Origin: Rhodopirellula baltica SH 1
GTDB lineage: Bacteria; Planctomycetota; Planctomycetia; Pirellulales; Pirellulaceae
Assembly (NCBI RefSeq): GCF_000196115.1
Contig: NC_005027.1
Coordinates: forward strand, 4,774,001 to 4,838,000
Direction: 5' to 3'
DNA length: 64,000 nucleotides
The translations under genes were made by a program, and so were the position numbers. Shown in pieces: positions 44,355 through 54,071 of this stretch; the stretch's first letter is position 1; each line of letters starts with the position of its first letter. The notes beneath the pieces are model-generated. The model saw nothing but the letters and a program-made list of their open reading frames with translations. It had not been told where the DNA came from and ran no database searches.

Positions 44355-47300
44355 ATGCAACACAACCGCACGGGTCGCGGCAACACCATCCGAAGCTCTT
44401 CTCCCACCTCGTCTGCACCCACTATGCCAGCACAGACTCCATCGTCTCGTCGTCAAACTCGACTAGCCACCTGGGTCGCCGCGACGATGACGATCAGTAC
44501 TTTTCTGTACTCATCGACCAACGTCGTTGCGGAAGGTGAACCTGCTGAAGAATTTTTGAAGCGTCTTCGTGCGGCGGGATATTACGATCTGGCCAACGCG
44601 TACTTGGATCGATTGCCCAACCTTCCTGGCGTTGACCAAGGCATTCTTTCGGCGATCCCGCTGGAAAAGGCCCAGACATCGATCGATGCCGCCATCGCGT
44701 CCCGCAGCAACAGCCAACGAGATCAAGCGTTCGAGCAGGCCGAATCCGAACTGCAAGCTTATGTGGACGCGAACTCGTCCCACGAAAGGGCAAGCGAAGC
44801 CCGATCAATGCTTGGAAAATTGCAGATGGTCCGGGCCGCACAGCATATGAGCGGTGAGTTGGATGCGGGAAAGCGATCCAAAGCGAGGGAAGCATATGCG
44901 AAGGCCGCAATGACATTCGAGAACATCCAGTCGGATCTCAAGACCAAGCTGGAAGGCATGCAGGGCGCCAAAATTGACCCTCTGAAAGATCCCGAGAAGG
45001 CAACGCTGCGAGATCAGTTTCGGTTTGAGTATTTGATGGCTCGCCAAAACACTGGCGAAGCACAGTTGATGGCAGCGAAGACTTATGAGAACCCATCGAA
45101 AGACGGCAAAGCGTTGCTTGAAAAAGCACTCGCTGAAATGGTGGAACTGAGCGAAAAGTATGACAACTACATCATCGGTGCTTCCGCTTTTCACAAACGA
45201 GGTGACATCGAACGTTTGCTTGGTCAAAAAGACAAGGCAATCGAGAGCTACACGCGGATGCTGGAACAGGGAGAAGCTGATTCGCTTCGCGAGCCACAGA
45301 TTGGTGCCACGATCGGCCTGATCAAACTCGCCCTCGAAGAAGACCCACCGAAATACCAAGACGCCATCAAACAGGGCGAGGAATTCGAAAAGTCGCTGAG
45401 GCCGGATGAGAAACGATTGGCTATCTCGCAGGAACTGCGAATCGAATTGGCCAAAGCGTTCATTGCCAAAAGCAAAGACGAGAAAAACACCAAACCGAAC
45501 GAGCGGAAGCGAGCCACCAGCGACGCACGACAACTTCTGCTGTCGGCGAGAAAGGTGGATGGTCCACACTCCGCGGAAACGAAAACACTTCTCGCCGACC
45601 TTGGGGTGCAATCCAGCGATGAAACGGTGGAACTGCCCACCGCCGACGATCCAGCCAGCTTCGACGAAGCGTTTCTTTCAGCGAACCAACTGGTTCAAAC
45701 CAGTCAGTTGCTCAGCGATCAGCTGGAAAGACTTCGAGCGGACAAGGCGTCTGAAGATCAAATCAAAGAAGTCGAAGAGTCACTCGTCGAGGCTCGTCAA
45801 ACCGGAGTGATCATCCTGCGGCGTGGGCTGTCGATGATCAATTCCGAATCGGACACCATGCAGGTCAACGAAGCCCGCAAGTTCCTAACCTATTTGTTGC
45901 AGCAAGAAGAAAACTTCCGGGATAGCTTTGTGACCGGTCGTTTCCTCGCGCAGAACGCCCCGGGAACCGACTCGGGATTGGTGGGCGGCGTTTTGGCACT
46001 TGGCTCCGCTCAGAAATTGATCGCGCAAGCCGGCGATCGTGAAGCAGAGTACTGGCTCAATGAACTTCAATCCGTTGGCGACTATCTTGTTCGCATCTGG
46101 CCCGACGACCCCAAGGCCGCCGCGGCGCAAGACATCATGGTGCGTTTAGCACTGAGCAACGATGACTTCGATGGCAGCCGGAAACTCATCGATGAGATGC
46201 CTGAAGGGCCGCAGAAGTTCATGCTGGCTCGTTTGCTTGGCCAATCGCTCTGGAACGATTCCATCCGTTTGCTCTCCGAAGAAAAAGCGGAGGAGTCGCA
46301 AACACAGATGAAGGCTGCGGCCAAGGAACTTCAAAAAGGCCTCAACGGAATCTCCGGCGGATTGGTTTCGATGGAAGCATTCCAAGCGGCCCTGACACTT
46401 GCCAAAATTCAAGTTCGAACCGACGCTCCCGACAAAGCGGTCAAGACGCTCGACAATCCGAAGTACGGCCCCATCGCGAATCGATCCAAGATGGATCAGC
46501 CGTCCGCGTCCTTGATTTCCGATCTGTATCGAACAGAACTGCAAGCGGTCGTTGGGTTGATGACAACCAGCGACAAAGGCACCGACAAACTGCTCGATCG
46601 TGCCGCCGGCGCGATCGATGAACTTCGCTCCAACGCACAAGGAGCCGACGGCGAGAAACGCTTGGTCAGCACATTCGTGTCCCTGGCAAACGACATCCGC
46701 CAACAGCTCGACACAGCTCCTCCGGCCAAAAAAGCGAAACTCATCGACGCGTTTCAAGTCTTCTTGACCCGGATCGCCGATTCGACGGATGACAAAGCGA
46801 CCCTGCAGTGGGTTGGCCAGACACTGATGGAACTGGGCGAGGCGAGCATGCCCGCTGGTAAAACGAAAGCCGAAGGCCAATCCGCCGCGCTGCTCAAAGC
46901 AGCCGCTGACACCTTCACCGATTTGAAAGATCCATCGGAAGCCGGCCTCGCCAATCGATTCTTGCTCGGCAAGACACAACGTCTGCGCGGCGAGTACTCC
47001 AGCGCTCTGAACGAACTCGAAAGCGTCCTGAAGCAGAAGGCCATGATGCTGGACGCCCAGAAAGAGGCAGCTCTCACCTACGAACAATGGGCGGGCGAAT
47101 TAGAACCAAAATTCGCGGGTCGTGCGTACAAGTCAGCACTCAGTGGCGGCCGCCCCGGACCGGATAAAAAGAACACCATCTGGGGTTGGGGGCGTATCAG
47201 TCAGCTCACTCAACGCAACGAACAGTTCCGCGATATTTTCTTTGAGTCTCGCTATCACGTTGCTCTTTGCCGATACCTCCAAGGCAAAGCGATGAACAAC

Positions 47301-47450
47301 AACGCCATCATCGAACAATCGATTCGGGACATCACCGGGTTGGTTGTGCTGTATCCAGAAATGGGTGGAGAAGAGCAAAGGCGAAAGTTTGATGCGTTGC
47401 TCAAACAAATTCAACGAGCCGCGGGGCAACCCGTCGTTGGACTGAAGTAA
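44355..47450 (+). CDS. Large secreted TPR-like helical protein
   Basis: 1031 residues (or about 1008 from the ATG at 44424). A signal or anchor lies at about residues 38-58, and the mature protein starts near VVAEGEPAEEFLKRLRAAGY. It is almost entirely helical with degenerate TPR-like repeats such as DIERLLGQKDKAIESYTRML and LRGEYSSALNELESVLKQKA. It probably acts as a periplasmic scaffold. The following gene also encodes a secreted TPR protein, and the two are only 86 bases apart, so they are likely one transcript and may interact. Confidence 0.78.
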   Translation: MQHNRTGRGNTIRSSSPTSSAPTMPAQTPSSRRQTRLATWVAATMTISTFLYSSTNVVAEGEPAEEFLKRLRAAGYYDLANAYLDRLPNLPGVDQGILSAIPLEKAQTSIDAAIASRSNSQRDQAFEQAESELQAYVDANSSHERASEARSMLGKLQMVRAAQHMSGELDAGKRSKAREAYAKAAMTFENIQSDLKTKLEGMQGAKIDPLKDPEKATLRDQFRFEYLMARQNTGEAQLMAAKTYENPSKDGKALLEKALAEMVELSEKYDNYIIGASAFHKRGDIERLLGQKDKAIESYTRMLEQGEADSLREPQIGATIGLIKLALEEDPPKYQDAIKQGEEFEKSLRPDEKRLAISQELRIELAKAFIAKSKDEKNTKPNERKRATSDARQLLLSARKVDGPHSAETKTLLADLGVQSSDETVELPTADDPASFDEAFLSANQLVQTSQLLSDQLERLRADKASEDQIKEVEESLVEARQTGVIILRRGLSMINSESDTMQVNEARKFLTYLLQQEENFRDSFVTGRFLAQNAPGTDSGLVGGVLALGSAQKLIAQAGDREAEYWLNELQSVGDYLVRIWPDDPKAAAAQDIMVRLALSNDDFDGSRKLIDEMPEGPQKFMLARLLGQSLWNDSIRLLSEEKAEESQTQMKAAAKELQKGLNGISGGLVSMEAFQAALTLAKIQVRTDAPDKAVKTLDNPKYGPIANRSKMDQPSASLISDLYRTELQAVVGLMTTSDKGTDKLLDRAAGAIDELRSNAQGADGEKRLVSTFVSLANDIRQQLDTAPPAKKAKLIDAFQVFLTRIADSTDDKATLQWVGQTLMELGEASMPAGKTKAEGQSAALLKAAADTFTDLKDPSEAGLANRFLLGKTQRLRGEYSSALNELESVLKQKAMMLDAQKEAALTYEQWAGELEPKFAGRAYKSALSGGRPGPDKKNTIWGWGRISQLTQRNEQFRDIFFESRYHVALCRYLQGKAMNNNAIIEQSIRDITGLVVLYPEMGGEEQRRKFDALLKQIQRAAGQPVVGLK

Positions 47451-47536
47451 CCCCGCCTCCCAACCGTTCGCGAAACATCATTCGTGATCTCCCACCGCGT
47501 TCACAACCTGCATTCACTTTTCAAGCACTGACATTC

Positions 47537-48571
47537 ATGTTCGCCATCGCTCGTCTTTCGATTCGCTGTAGTGCCGTTTTGCTCGGATTGCTGCTTGCGT
47601 CCCCTGTCATGGCTCAAACCGACCGCCTCTACCCTCATGGTGGTGAGGTTGTCCTCGGCAAGATCAAATCGATCAGCAAGAACGGCATTGTGATGACGGT
47701 GTCGGGCAAAGACCAAACGTTCAACGCGGGCACGATCGAAAAGGTTCTTTTCCAAGGTGACCCCGGTGAACTGACACAAGGACGAGAGTTTGCGATCGAC
47801 AACCAATTTGACCAAGCGATCGCAGAACTCAAAACCGTCGATGCGAGCAAACTGAACCGCGAGCCTCAAAAAGCGGACTTCGCCTACTACGTGATGTATT
47901 GCCAAGCACAACAAGCATTGTCCGGCAATGGCGATTTGCGATCCGCGGCATCAACTGCACTCGGCTTCATCCAACAGAACACTGACTCCTGGCACTTTTA
48001 TGACACCGCCAAATTGCTCGGTGACCTGGCGGTCAAATTGGGATCCTATGACCAGGCTTCGAAGTACTATGGTTCGCTTCGCAGTGCGCCGTCCACCGAG
48101 ACAAAGATCGAATCGCTGTACTTGAACGCACTGGTAAAGCTGGCTCAGAACAAAGATTCCGAGGCTGCCAGTGACTTGCAAAAGATCGTCGGCCTGGGCG
48201 TTCAATCATCCGAAGGTGCTCGTCTTCAAACGCTCGCCAAAGCAGCCCTCGCGATCGCCACGGCAAAACAAGGCAAAGGCAAAGAAGCACTCGAGATGGT
48301 CAATGAACTGATTGCCAAGTTGAATCCGACCGACACTGAAACGGCCGCAGAGATCTACAACGCCCAAGGAGCCAGCTACGTTGCCATGGGCGACACTGAG
48401 GGTGCCCTGCTGGCCTACCTGCATACCCAGTTGATGTTCTCTACTCACCCCGGCCCGCACTCGGAAGCTTTGAAACAGCTTGCGGAACTGTGGACGAAAG
48501 TCGGCAAACCAGATCGTGCCGCCGAAGCCCGCTCCGAACTACAACAACGCTACCCCGGCCTAAGCGGCTGA
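47537..48571 (+). CDS. Secreted TPR protein
   Basis: A 344-residue protein with a clear signal peptide (AVLLGLLLASPVMAQ). The mature N-terminus has a small beta module (GGEVVLGKIKSISKNGIVMT) similar in style to the NGD motifs of the thioredoxin-tailed protein at 28024. TPR-like helical repeats follow (FDQAIAELKTVDASKLN, SYDQASKYYGSLRSAP, DTEGALLAYLHTQLMF). It probably binds protein partners in the periplasm, perhaps the large TPR-like protein encoded just upstream. Confidence 0.82.
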   Translation: MFAIARLSIRCSAVLLGLLLASPVMAQTDRLYPHGGEVVLGKIKSISKNGIVMTVSGKDQTFNAGTIEKVLFQGDPGELTQGREFAIDNQFDQAIAELKTVDASKLNREPQKADFAYYVMYCQAQQALSGNGDLRSAASTALGFIQQNTDSWHFYDTAKLLGDLAVKLGSYDQASKYYGSLRSAPSTETKIESLYLNALVKLAQNKDSEAASDLQKIVGLGVQSSEGARLQTLAKAALAIATAKQGKGKEALEMVNELIAKLNPTDTETAAEIYNAQGASYVAMGDTEGALLAYLHTQLMFSTHPGPHSEALKQLAELWTKVGKPDRAAEARSELQQRYPGLSG

Positions 48572-48613
48572 TTTCAGTCGACCGATTGGTTTGCCTTGAA
48601 GACGGTTGCGAGG

Positions 48614-48705
48614 CTTCCACCCCGAGCTAGCGATGACGGCCCTATCCAGGGCGAATTCGCATCCAAGGCTCCGGAGGATTCCTCCTGAATCGCTCGGGGT
48701 GGAAG
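48614..48705. repeat. Long-range hairpin with nested palindrome
   Basis: The arms CTTCCACCCCGAGC (48614-48627) and GCTCGGGGTGGAAG (48692-48705) are perfect complements over 14 bases. Inside lies a second palindrome, GGAGGATTCCTCC (48673-48685). It follows the TPR gene by about 40 bases and may stabilise or end its transcript. Confidence 0.7.
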
Positions 48706-48900
48706 GCCCGAGATTGCAGGCCAAGTGGCTCACGGTGCCGCCCCGGTAGGGGCCGTCGAAACGGAATGAGATGAGTTTCCCAAACGGTACCACCCGCCTT
48801 TGAGAAACCCGCATGATTCAACCACCATGCCCCGGTTCGAAGCGGTGATTGGGAATGGCCTGGGTTGCAACCTGGCTCGACACTTGAGGGTTGCCCGACG

Positions 48901-48922
48901 GAACAGTTGAGGACAACTGTTC
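48901..48922. repeat. 22-base palindrome, GAACAGTTG family
   Basis: GAACAGTTG-AGGA-CAACTGTTC; perfect nine-base arms. Confidence 0.75.
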
Positions 48923-48937
48923 TACACTTCCAGAGTC

Positions 48938-48959
48938 GAACAATTGTCCCCAATTGTTC
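48938..48959. repeat. 22-base palindrome, GAACAATTG variant
   Basis: GAACAATTG-TCCC-CAATTGTTC. Both arms differ from the other copies at the same position, so the change was compensated and pairing kept. Confidence 0.75.
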
Positions 48960-49050
48960 CGGGTGCGAACCCCAACAATCCAGCGTCGGCACCACCCATT
49001 CCAAGCTCAAACAGTTCGAAACTGACCTCGCGTCGGCACCTTGCGAGACG

Positions 49051-49072
49051 GAACAGTTGGGGACAACTGTTC
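49051..49072. repeat. 22-base palindrome, GAACAGTTG family
   Basis: GAACAGTTG-GGGA-CAACTGTTC; perfect nine-base arms, followed by CTACTCTGACC, similar to CTACACTTCC after the first copy. Confidence 0.75.
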
Positions 49073-49137
49073 TACTCTGACCTTGCTCCGTCACCTCTCC
49101 CAAAACGAAGTATTCGGAAGAGGTCGAGCGACGCCGT

Positions 49138-50610
49138 TCAGGCGAACATGTCCGTCACGATTCGTGAGGGCTGGGTCACGTTGGACAATCGTTGCGGCAA
49201 GCCTTGGCTCATGTAAGTCAACTTGTGATGATCGATGCCCAGCAGATGCTGAAGCGTTGCGTGCAAGTCGTGGGGCGAAACCTTGTTCTCCACCGCTTCA
49301 TAACCAATGTCATCGGTGTGCCCGATCGAAACGCCGGGTTTGATTCCGCCGCCCGCAAACCACATCGTGAACGCGCCGGGATTGTGGTCGCGACCGATCA
49401 ACTTCATCTCGCGACCGCCACGATTCTCTCGCATCGGCGTTCGTCCAAACTCACCGCCCCAGACAACCAACGTGTCTTCCAATAGGCCACGTTGATCCAA
49501 ATCTTTCAGCAGCGCCGTCATTGGCTGGTCGACTTCACGGCAACGATCGTGGAACCCTTTGTTGATCGCTTCGTTGGCACCAGCACCGTGGGAGTCCCAT
49601 CCCCAGTGGAACAGTTGAATGAAACGCACGTCGCGCTCGGCCAACCGGCGAGCGAGCAAACAATTGTTCGCAAACGATTCTTCGCCGGGGTTGGTGCCGT
49701 ACATCGCATGAACGTCGGCGGTTTCCTGAGTCAGATCAAACGCTTCGGTCGCACTGGTCTGCATCCGGAACGCCATTTCATACTGAGAAATTCGCGTGAG
49801 CACTTCGGCGTCGCCGGTTTGCTCAAACATTTCTCGATTGAGTTTGGCCAGGGTATCCAAAGCGCGGCGTCGCTGAATGCGGCTGACGCCTTCCGGATTG
49901 GAAAGGTACAAAACCGGATCACCTTTGCTGCGGCACTGGACGCCTTGATGCACGGAAGGCAGAAAGCCCGATCCCCAAACGCTCTTCCCGGCAGACGGTG
50001 TTTTGCCGCCGGAGACGAGAACAACAAATCCGGGCAGGTTCTGGTTCTCACTGCCGAGGCCGTACATCGTCCACGCACCAAAGGACGCCGAGCCAAGATT
50101 CTGACTGCCAGTGTGCAACAGCAACTGTGCCGGTGCGTGATTGAACTGGGTCGTGTGCATCGATTTGACGAAGCAGACTTTGTCGACGACCGACTGAAAG
50201 TGCGGCAAACGATCGGAAACCCAAGCCCCACTTTCACCATGTTGGGCGAATGGAAATTGCGGTCCCAGCATTTTGGGCACGCCTTGGATGAACGCGAAAC
50301 GCTTTCCTTCCAAGAAGCTGGCCGGCGTGTCTTTCCCATCGAGTTGCTGCAAGTCGGGTTTGTAGTCAAACAATTCCAACTGGCTCGGTCCGCCCGCCAT
50401 GTGCAGGAAGATCACACGTTTGGCTTTGGGTGGAAAATGGGGTGCCAACATCGGTGCCGGATCGCCGGCTTGCGCGGTCTCACCGTGGACCGGGTTGGCT
50501 TGACTGCCCAACCACATCCCGGCCAAACCAAGCGAACAATTTTGCAAAAAGTGGCGCCGCGTTTGCCATTGCAACAAGCCAAGACGCACGGAGTCGTTAA
50601 GAGGATTCAT
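49138..50610 (-). CDS. DUF1501 protein, Tat-exported
   Basis: A 490-residue protein with a twin-arginine-type signal (TRRHFLQNCSLGLAG) and the DUF1501 features: KAKRVIFLHMAGGPSQLELF, HWGWDSHG, DTLVVWGGEFGRTP and GRDHNPGAFTMWFAGGG. The fold is related to the alkaline phosphatase/sulfatase superfamily, but the function is unknown. In planctomycetes it nearly always accompanies a DUF1549/DUF1553 cytochrome-like gene, as here. Its start overlaps the stop of that gene by four bases (ATGA on the minus strand). Confidence 0.95.
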   Translation of the reverse strand: MNPLNDSVRLGLLQWQTRRHFLQNCSLGLAGMWLGSQANPVHGETAQAGDPAPMLAPHFPPKAKRVIFLHMAGGPSQLELFDYKPDLQQLDGKDTPASFLEGKRFAFIQGVPKMLGPQFPFAQHGESGAWVSDRLPHFQSVVDKVCFVKSMHTTQFNHAPAQLLLHTGSQNLGSASFGAWTMYGLGSENQNLPGFVVLVSGGKTPSAGKSVWGSGFLPSVHQGVQCRSKGDPVLYLSNPEGVSRIQRRRALDTLAKLNREMFEQTGDAEVLTRISQYEMAFRMQTSATEAFDLTQETADVHAMYGTNPGEESFANNCLLARRLAERDVRFIQLFHWGWDSHGAGANEAINKGFHDRCREVDQPMTALLKDLDQRGLLEDTLVVWGGEFGRTPMRENRGGREMKLIGRDHNPGAFTMWFAGGGIKPGVSIGHTDDIGYEAVENKVSPHDLHATLQHLLGIDHHKLTYMSQGLPQRLSNVTQPSRIVTDMFA

Positions 50611-53600
50611 TTGGTCAGTGCTTTGTCGAGGTTCAAAATGGTGCTGGCCACAATCGCGAGCGCGTTCTGGTCCACGTCAAGTTTGCCGTCGCCTTGGGGG
50701 ACGCCGCTGGTTTCGTCCAAGTCGTCGTAGAGGACCTTCAGTTCATGAAGTTCCCATTCCGTCGGTTGGCTTTGTGTCACCAGCACAAACATGCGAGCGA
50801 TTTGTGATTCGATCGAATTGTTGGCGTCCTCGGTTTCGACTGCGGCGGCTTGTTTGACCAAAGCCTTGCTACATTCGGCGTAGACAGGATCGTTCAGCGT
50901 CACCAGAGCCTGCAGCGGCGTGTTGGTCGCGATTCGCCGTGGTGCACACAGGTCTCGCGTGGGTGAATCGAAGGTCAAGAAACTCGGGTAGGGACTCGTC
51001 CGTCGCCAGTACGTGTAGAGCGCCCGTCGATAACGCTCGGGACCGGTCGCGGTTTTCCAAGACGCACCGCTGTAAACGGTCTGCCAAACGCCATCGGGTT
51101 GAGGCGGCATGACGGACGGGCCACCGATTTGCTCGGTCAACAATCCTGACACAGCCAACGCTTGATCACGAACCATTTCGGCAGTCAATCGCGTTCGCGG
51201 CCCGCGAGCCAACCACTGATTTCGCGGATCGGCCTGCTGCAGTTCTTTGCTGACGTGATGCGTTTGACGATAAGTCGATGACAACGCCAACTCACGCAAG
51301 AAAGGTTTCAAATGCCAATGGTGTTCGTCTCGCAGTCGCAAAGCGAGGTGATCGAGCAACTGCGGATGGGTCGGCTGCAGACCGCTGGATCCAAAGTCCT
51401 CTTGTGTTTCCACCAATCCGATTCCAAACAACTGAGCCCAGACTCGGTTGGCCCAAACTCGCGGGGTCAGCGGGTTGTCATCGGAAACCAACCATTGAGC
51501 CAGTTCCAAACGACTGTTCACGTCCGAGGGACGCACCGACGTGCCTTGGGTGAAGGCCACTGGAATGGCCGGATCAACCTTCTCGCCGCGTTCCATCCAG
51601 TTGCCACGCACGAACACGCGTGTTTCTCGTGCTGCCTCAGTCGGACGATTGAAAACGATCGGCAACTTGGGACCTTTGACCTGGGACGCTTCCTTGCGGG
51701 CTTGCGCGAGCGAATCGGTGAGCTGCTTCCACTGGTCGCTTTCGAGCAACTGATTGGCTTCCTCATCCGTGGTCGCAAACCATTCCAATCGACGGATCGG
51801 TGTGGCCACATTTCCGGATGTCGAGTGGGACTGACGCATGGTCAATCGCAGCGTCTTGATGGACTTCTCATTCAGCGATTCCCAGGAACTCGGATCTCGC
51901 ATCACCAACACGGTTTGCCGCGGTCCGGTCAGCTTTGGGTATTCGCCAGCACCCGACGCGTTGCCGCGAAGGACATCGTCTGGATCGGTGCTGCCGGTGA
52001 TCGCATCGGCGATGACGCCCGCCCACTCGACCGGAGTGGCGTTGCCGTCGGCGTCGATCCATTCGGCGGTGAGTTCGCTGAGCACGGAACCTTGCTCGGG
52101 CCACTGCGCCGGATCATCGCTGAGCGGCAAGATGTCCAACTTCATCGCCGACAACGGTTGCTCACCCAATTGAGTTTGTAAACCTTCAAGATCCAGTTCG
52201 ACGGTGTACTTCGTTCCGGGCGGAAAGGTACCGCCATCGGTCACGATTTGATTGTCGACCTGCTTCAGTTTGCCGTCGGTGGTTTGGAACGATGCCGGAG
52301 CCAGCGACTGCCAGTTTGCTGTGTGAGCGACATTCCATCCGACCGCGTTGCGTTGATGACGCAGTTCTTCGACTTGTCGCTGCACATCGATCGCGTGTTC
52401 CAATTGAGACGGGTCATTGGGGACACGAATCGTCGGATACTCGTCTTGCAGGTCGGCATCCAACGTGTCGTTGAACATCGCCAACGACGCGTAGTACTCG
52501 TTGTGTTCGATCGGGTCGTATGGATGCGAGTGACACTGGACGCATCCAAAGGTGCTGGCCTGCCACACCGTCCAAGTCGTGTTGACGCGGTCGATCAATG
52601 CGGCGATGCGGAACTCTTCGTCGTCGGTCCCGCCCTCGGTGTTGGTTTGCGTGTTGCGATGAAACGCGGTTGCGATCCAGTCTTCCGCGGTTGCGTCTTC
52701 GAGCAAATCTCCAGCCAATTGCTTGATCGTGAATGCGTCGTAGGGCATGTCGGCATTGAAGGCCTGGATCAACCAATCTCGGTAAGGCCACATGTCGCGG
52801 TGGGGATCTTTTTCAAAGCCCATTGAGTCGGCGTAGCGAGCAAGGTCCATCCACACGGATGCCCAACGTTCGCCAAAATGAGACTTGGCCAACATCGTGT
52901 CGACCTCCGCTGCGTAAACCGTTTCTTTCTCACTGGGTGATGAGACGGAATCGAGCTTGGCAAGAAAGTCGGTGAGCTGTTCTTCCGACGGCGGCAATCC
53001 AATCAAATCAAACGAAGCTCGCCGCAGCCATTGTTCAGCGGGTGCTTCCTCGCTCGGGGCGAGATCTTTGGCTTCCAAGTTTGCCAACACGATTTGATCA
53101 AGCGGACGCGTTCTCCAATGGCTTTCACCCGAGCCCTCTGGCTTCGAATCGGCGGACGATGATTCCGGAACCAGCGGCGTGAGCGCCCACATGTTTTGCC
53201 ACTGTGCTCCTTCCGCGATCCAGCGACGCAAAAGCTCAATGTCTTCCGGCGATAGCGGATCGGGATGCTCGTCCGGGGGCGGCATGCGGATGTCGGCATC
53301 GTCCGTCGTGATGCGTTCGATCAAGATCGATGCATCCGGGTCGCCTGGTTCCACTATCCATCCATCCGGCGGCAACACCTGCTCGGGATAGATGAACGAG
53401 ACGTCGCCAGCTTGCTTCACCCCGCCATGACACGATGTGCAATTCGCGACGAGGATTGGGCGGATCTGTGAATTGAAATCGACCGGAGCTTCGTCACCGA
53501 GTGATTGACCATCGGGGTCGGCTGGCTCGGCAGCGTACGCTGACTGGTCCACGAAAAACCTTGGACAAAAACAGCTGAGCAGCACCACGGCAGTGATCCG

Positions 53601-53714
53601 AACGGTGCGTTCCAGGTCAAGCGGCGGGCGAAGCCCAATCCTAGGATTGGACAACAGACGAGCCAGTGCATTCCCGCCGGCTGGCGAAGGAAAGCGGGAG
53701 GAGAGAGATGGCAT
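50607..53714 (-). CDS. Planctomycete cytochrome C / DUF1549 / DUF1553 protein
   Basis: A 1035-residue secreted protein. After a signal region (about residues 40-62) comes the PSC1 cytochrome-like domain with the haem motif CTSCH. The DUF1549 domain includes QWLRRASFDLIGLPPSEEQ and a second CxxCH (CVQCHSHPYDPIEHNEYYAS). A beta-rich middle region follows, then DUF1553 (NPLTPRVWANRVWAQLFG, ATNTPLQALVTLNDP). It is probably a periplasmic redox protein acting with the DUF1501 partner. A plausible promoter and operator lie upstream. Confidence 0.95.
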   Translation of the reverse strand: MPSLSSRFPSPAGGNALARLLSNPRIGLRPPLDLERTVRITAVVLLSCFCPRFFVDQSAYAAEPADPDGQSLGDEAPVDFNSQIRPILVANCTSCHGGVKQAGDVSFIYPEQVLPPDGWIVEPGDPDASILIERITTDDADIRMPPPDEHPDPLSPEDIELLRRWIAEGAQWQNMWALTPLVPESSSADSKPEGSGESHWRTRPLDQIVLANLEAKDLAPSEEAPAEQWLRRASFDLIGLPPSEEQLTDFLAKLDSVSSPSEKETVYAAEVDTMLAKSHFGERWASVWMDLARYADSMGFEKDPHRDMWPYRDWLIQAFNADMPYDAFTIKQLAGDLLEDATAEDWIATAFHRNTQTNTEGGTDDEEFRIAALIDRVNTTWTVWQASTFGCVQCHSHPYDPIEHNEYYASLAMFNDTLDADLQDEYPTIRVPNDPSQLEHAIDVQRQVEELRHQRNAVGWNVAHTANWQSLAPASFQTTDGKLKQVDNQIVTDGGTFPPGTKYTVELDLEGLQTQLGEQPLSAMKLDILPLSDDPAQWPEQGSVLSELTAEWIDADGNATPVEWAGVIADAITGSTDPDDVLRGNASGAGEYPKLTGPRQTVLVMRDPSSWESLNEKSIKTLRLTMRQSHSTSGNVATPIRRLEWFATTDEEANQLLESDQWKQLTDSLAQARKEASQVKGPKLPIVFNRPTEAARETRVFVRGNWMERGEKVDPAIPVAFTQGTSVRPSDVNSRLELAQWLVSDDNPLTPRVWANRVWAQLFGIGLVETQEDFGSSGLQPTHPQLLDHLALRLRDEHHWHLKPFLRELALSSTYRQTHHVSKELQQADPRNQWLARGPRTRLTAEMVRDQALAVSGLLTEQIGGPSVMPPQPDGVWQTVYSGASWKTATGPERYRRALYTYWRRTSPYPSFLTFDSPTRDLCAPRRIATNTPLQALVTLNDPVYAECSKALVKQAAAVETEDANNSIESQIARMFVLVTQSQPTEWELHELKVLYDDLDETSGVPQGDGKLDVDQNALAIVASTILNLDKALTK

Positions 53715-54071
53715 GGAGGGAGTTGAGGTGGGTTTCTGGGTTGGATCAGAACTTCTGTATTATAACGGCGTCAGAAGTTCTTTCAGTGGACTATGCGTGT
53801 TTCACACAAACACCTGTGAAACAGTATCTCAGCTCCCACCATCACAAAACACGCAAGCCTGGCAAAACAGGAAGCAACGAGCAAGTTTTCCGAAAGCGTT
53901 GCGTGTAACGATTTTTCTGATTTTGACGTTTTTGGATGCAGGATCTCAACAATCCGGGTCGATACGAGTGGTGAGCCGGTGATTCTCGACCGACGGCGCG
54001 ACGTGACATGCACTTGTCCGTCTGCCCAACGGGGTCGAGCCTCACCTCCCCCCCGACTCCAGCATTGATGG
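53715..54071. other. Divergent control region
   Basis: 357 bases between the DUF1549/1553 gene (minus) and the first BBP7 gene (plus). It holds the promoter/operator described separately and a second palindrome (GTTTCACA at 53799-53806 with TGTGAAAC at 53815-53822). The rest has no clear signal. Confidence 0.6.
53748..53786 (-). promoter_or_regulatory. Putative sigma-70 promoter with overlapping operator
   Basis: On the minus strand CTGAAA (53781-53786) and a perfect TATAAT (53759-53764) are 16 bases apart, with the expected transcript start about 38 bases before the DUF1549/1553 ATG. The inverted repeat AGAACTTCTG (53748-53757) / CAGAAGTTCT (53772-53781) spans the start point and the spacer, as an operator would. 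Confidence 0.5.

Larger units (their letters stand above)
48572..49137. other. Intergenic region rich in palindromes
   Basis: These 566 bases between convergent genes have no credible ORF. They contain a long hairpin (48614-48705), a REP-like palindrome around GGTTGCAACC (48863-48872) and three 22-base GAACAGTTG palindromes. Confidence 0.7.
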
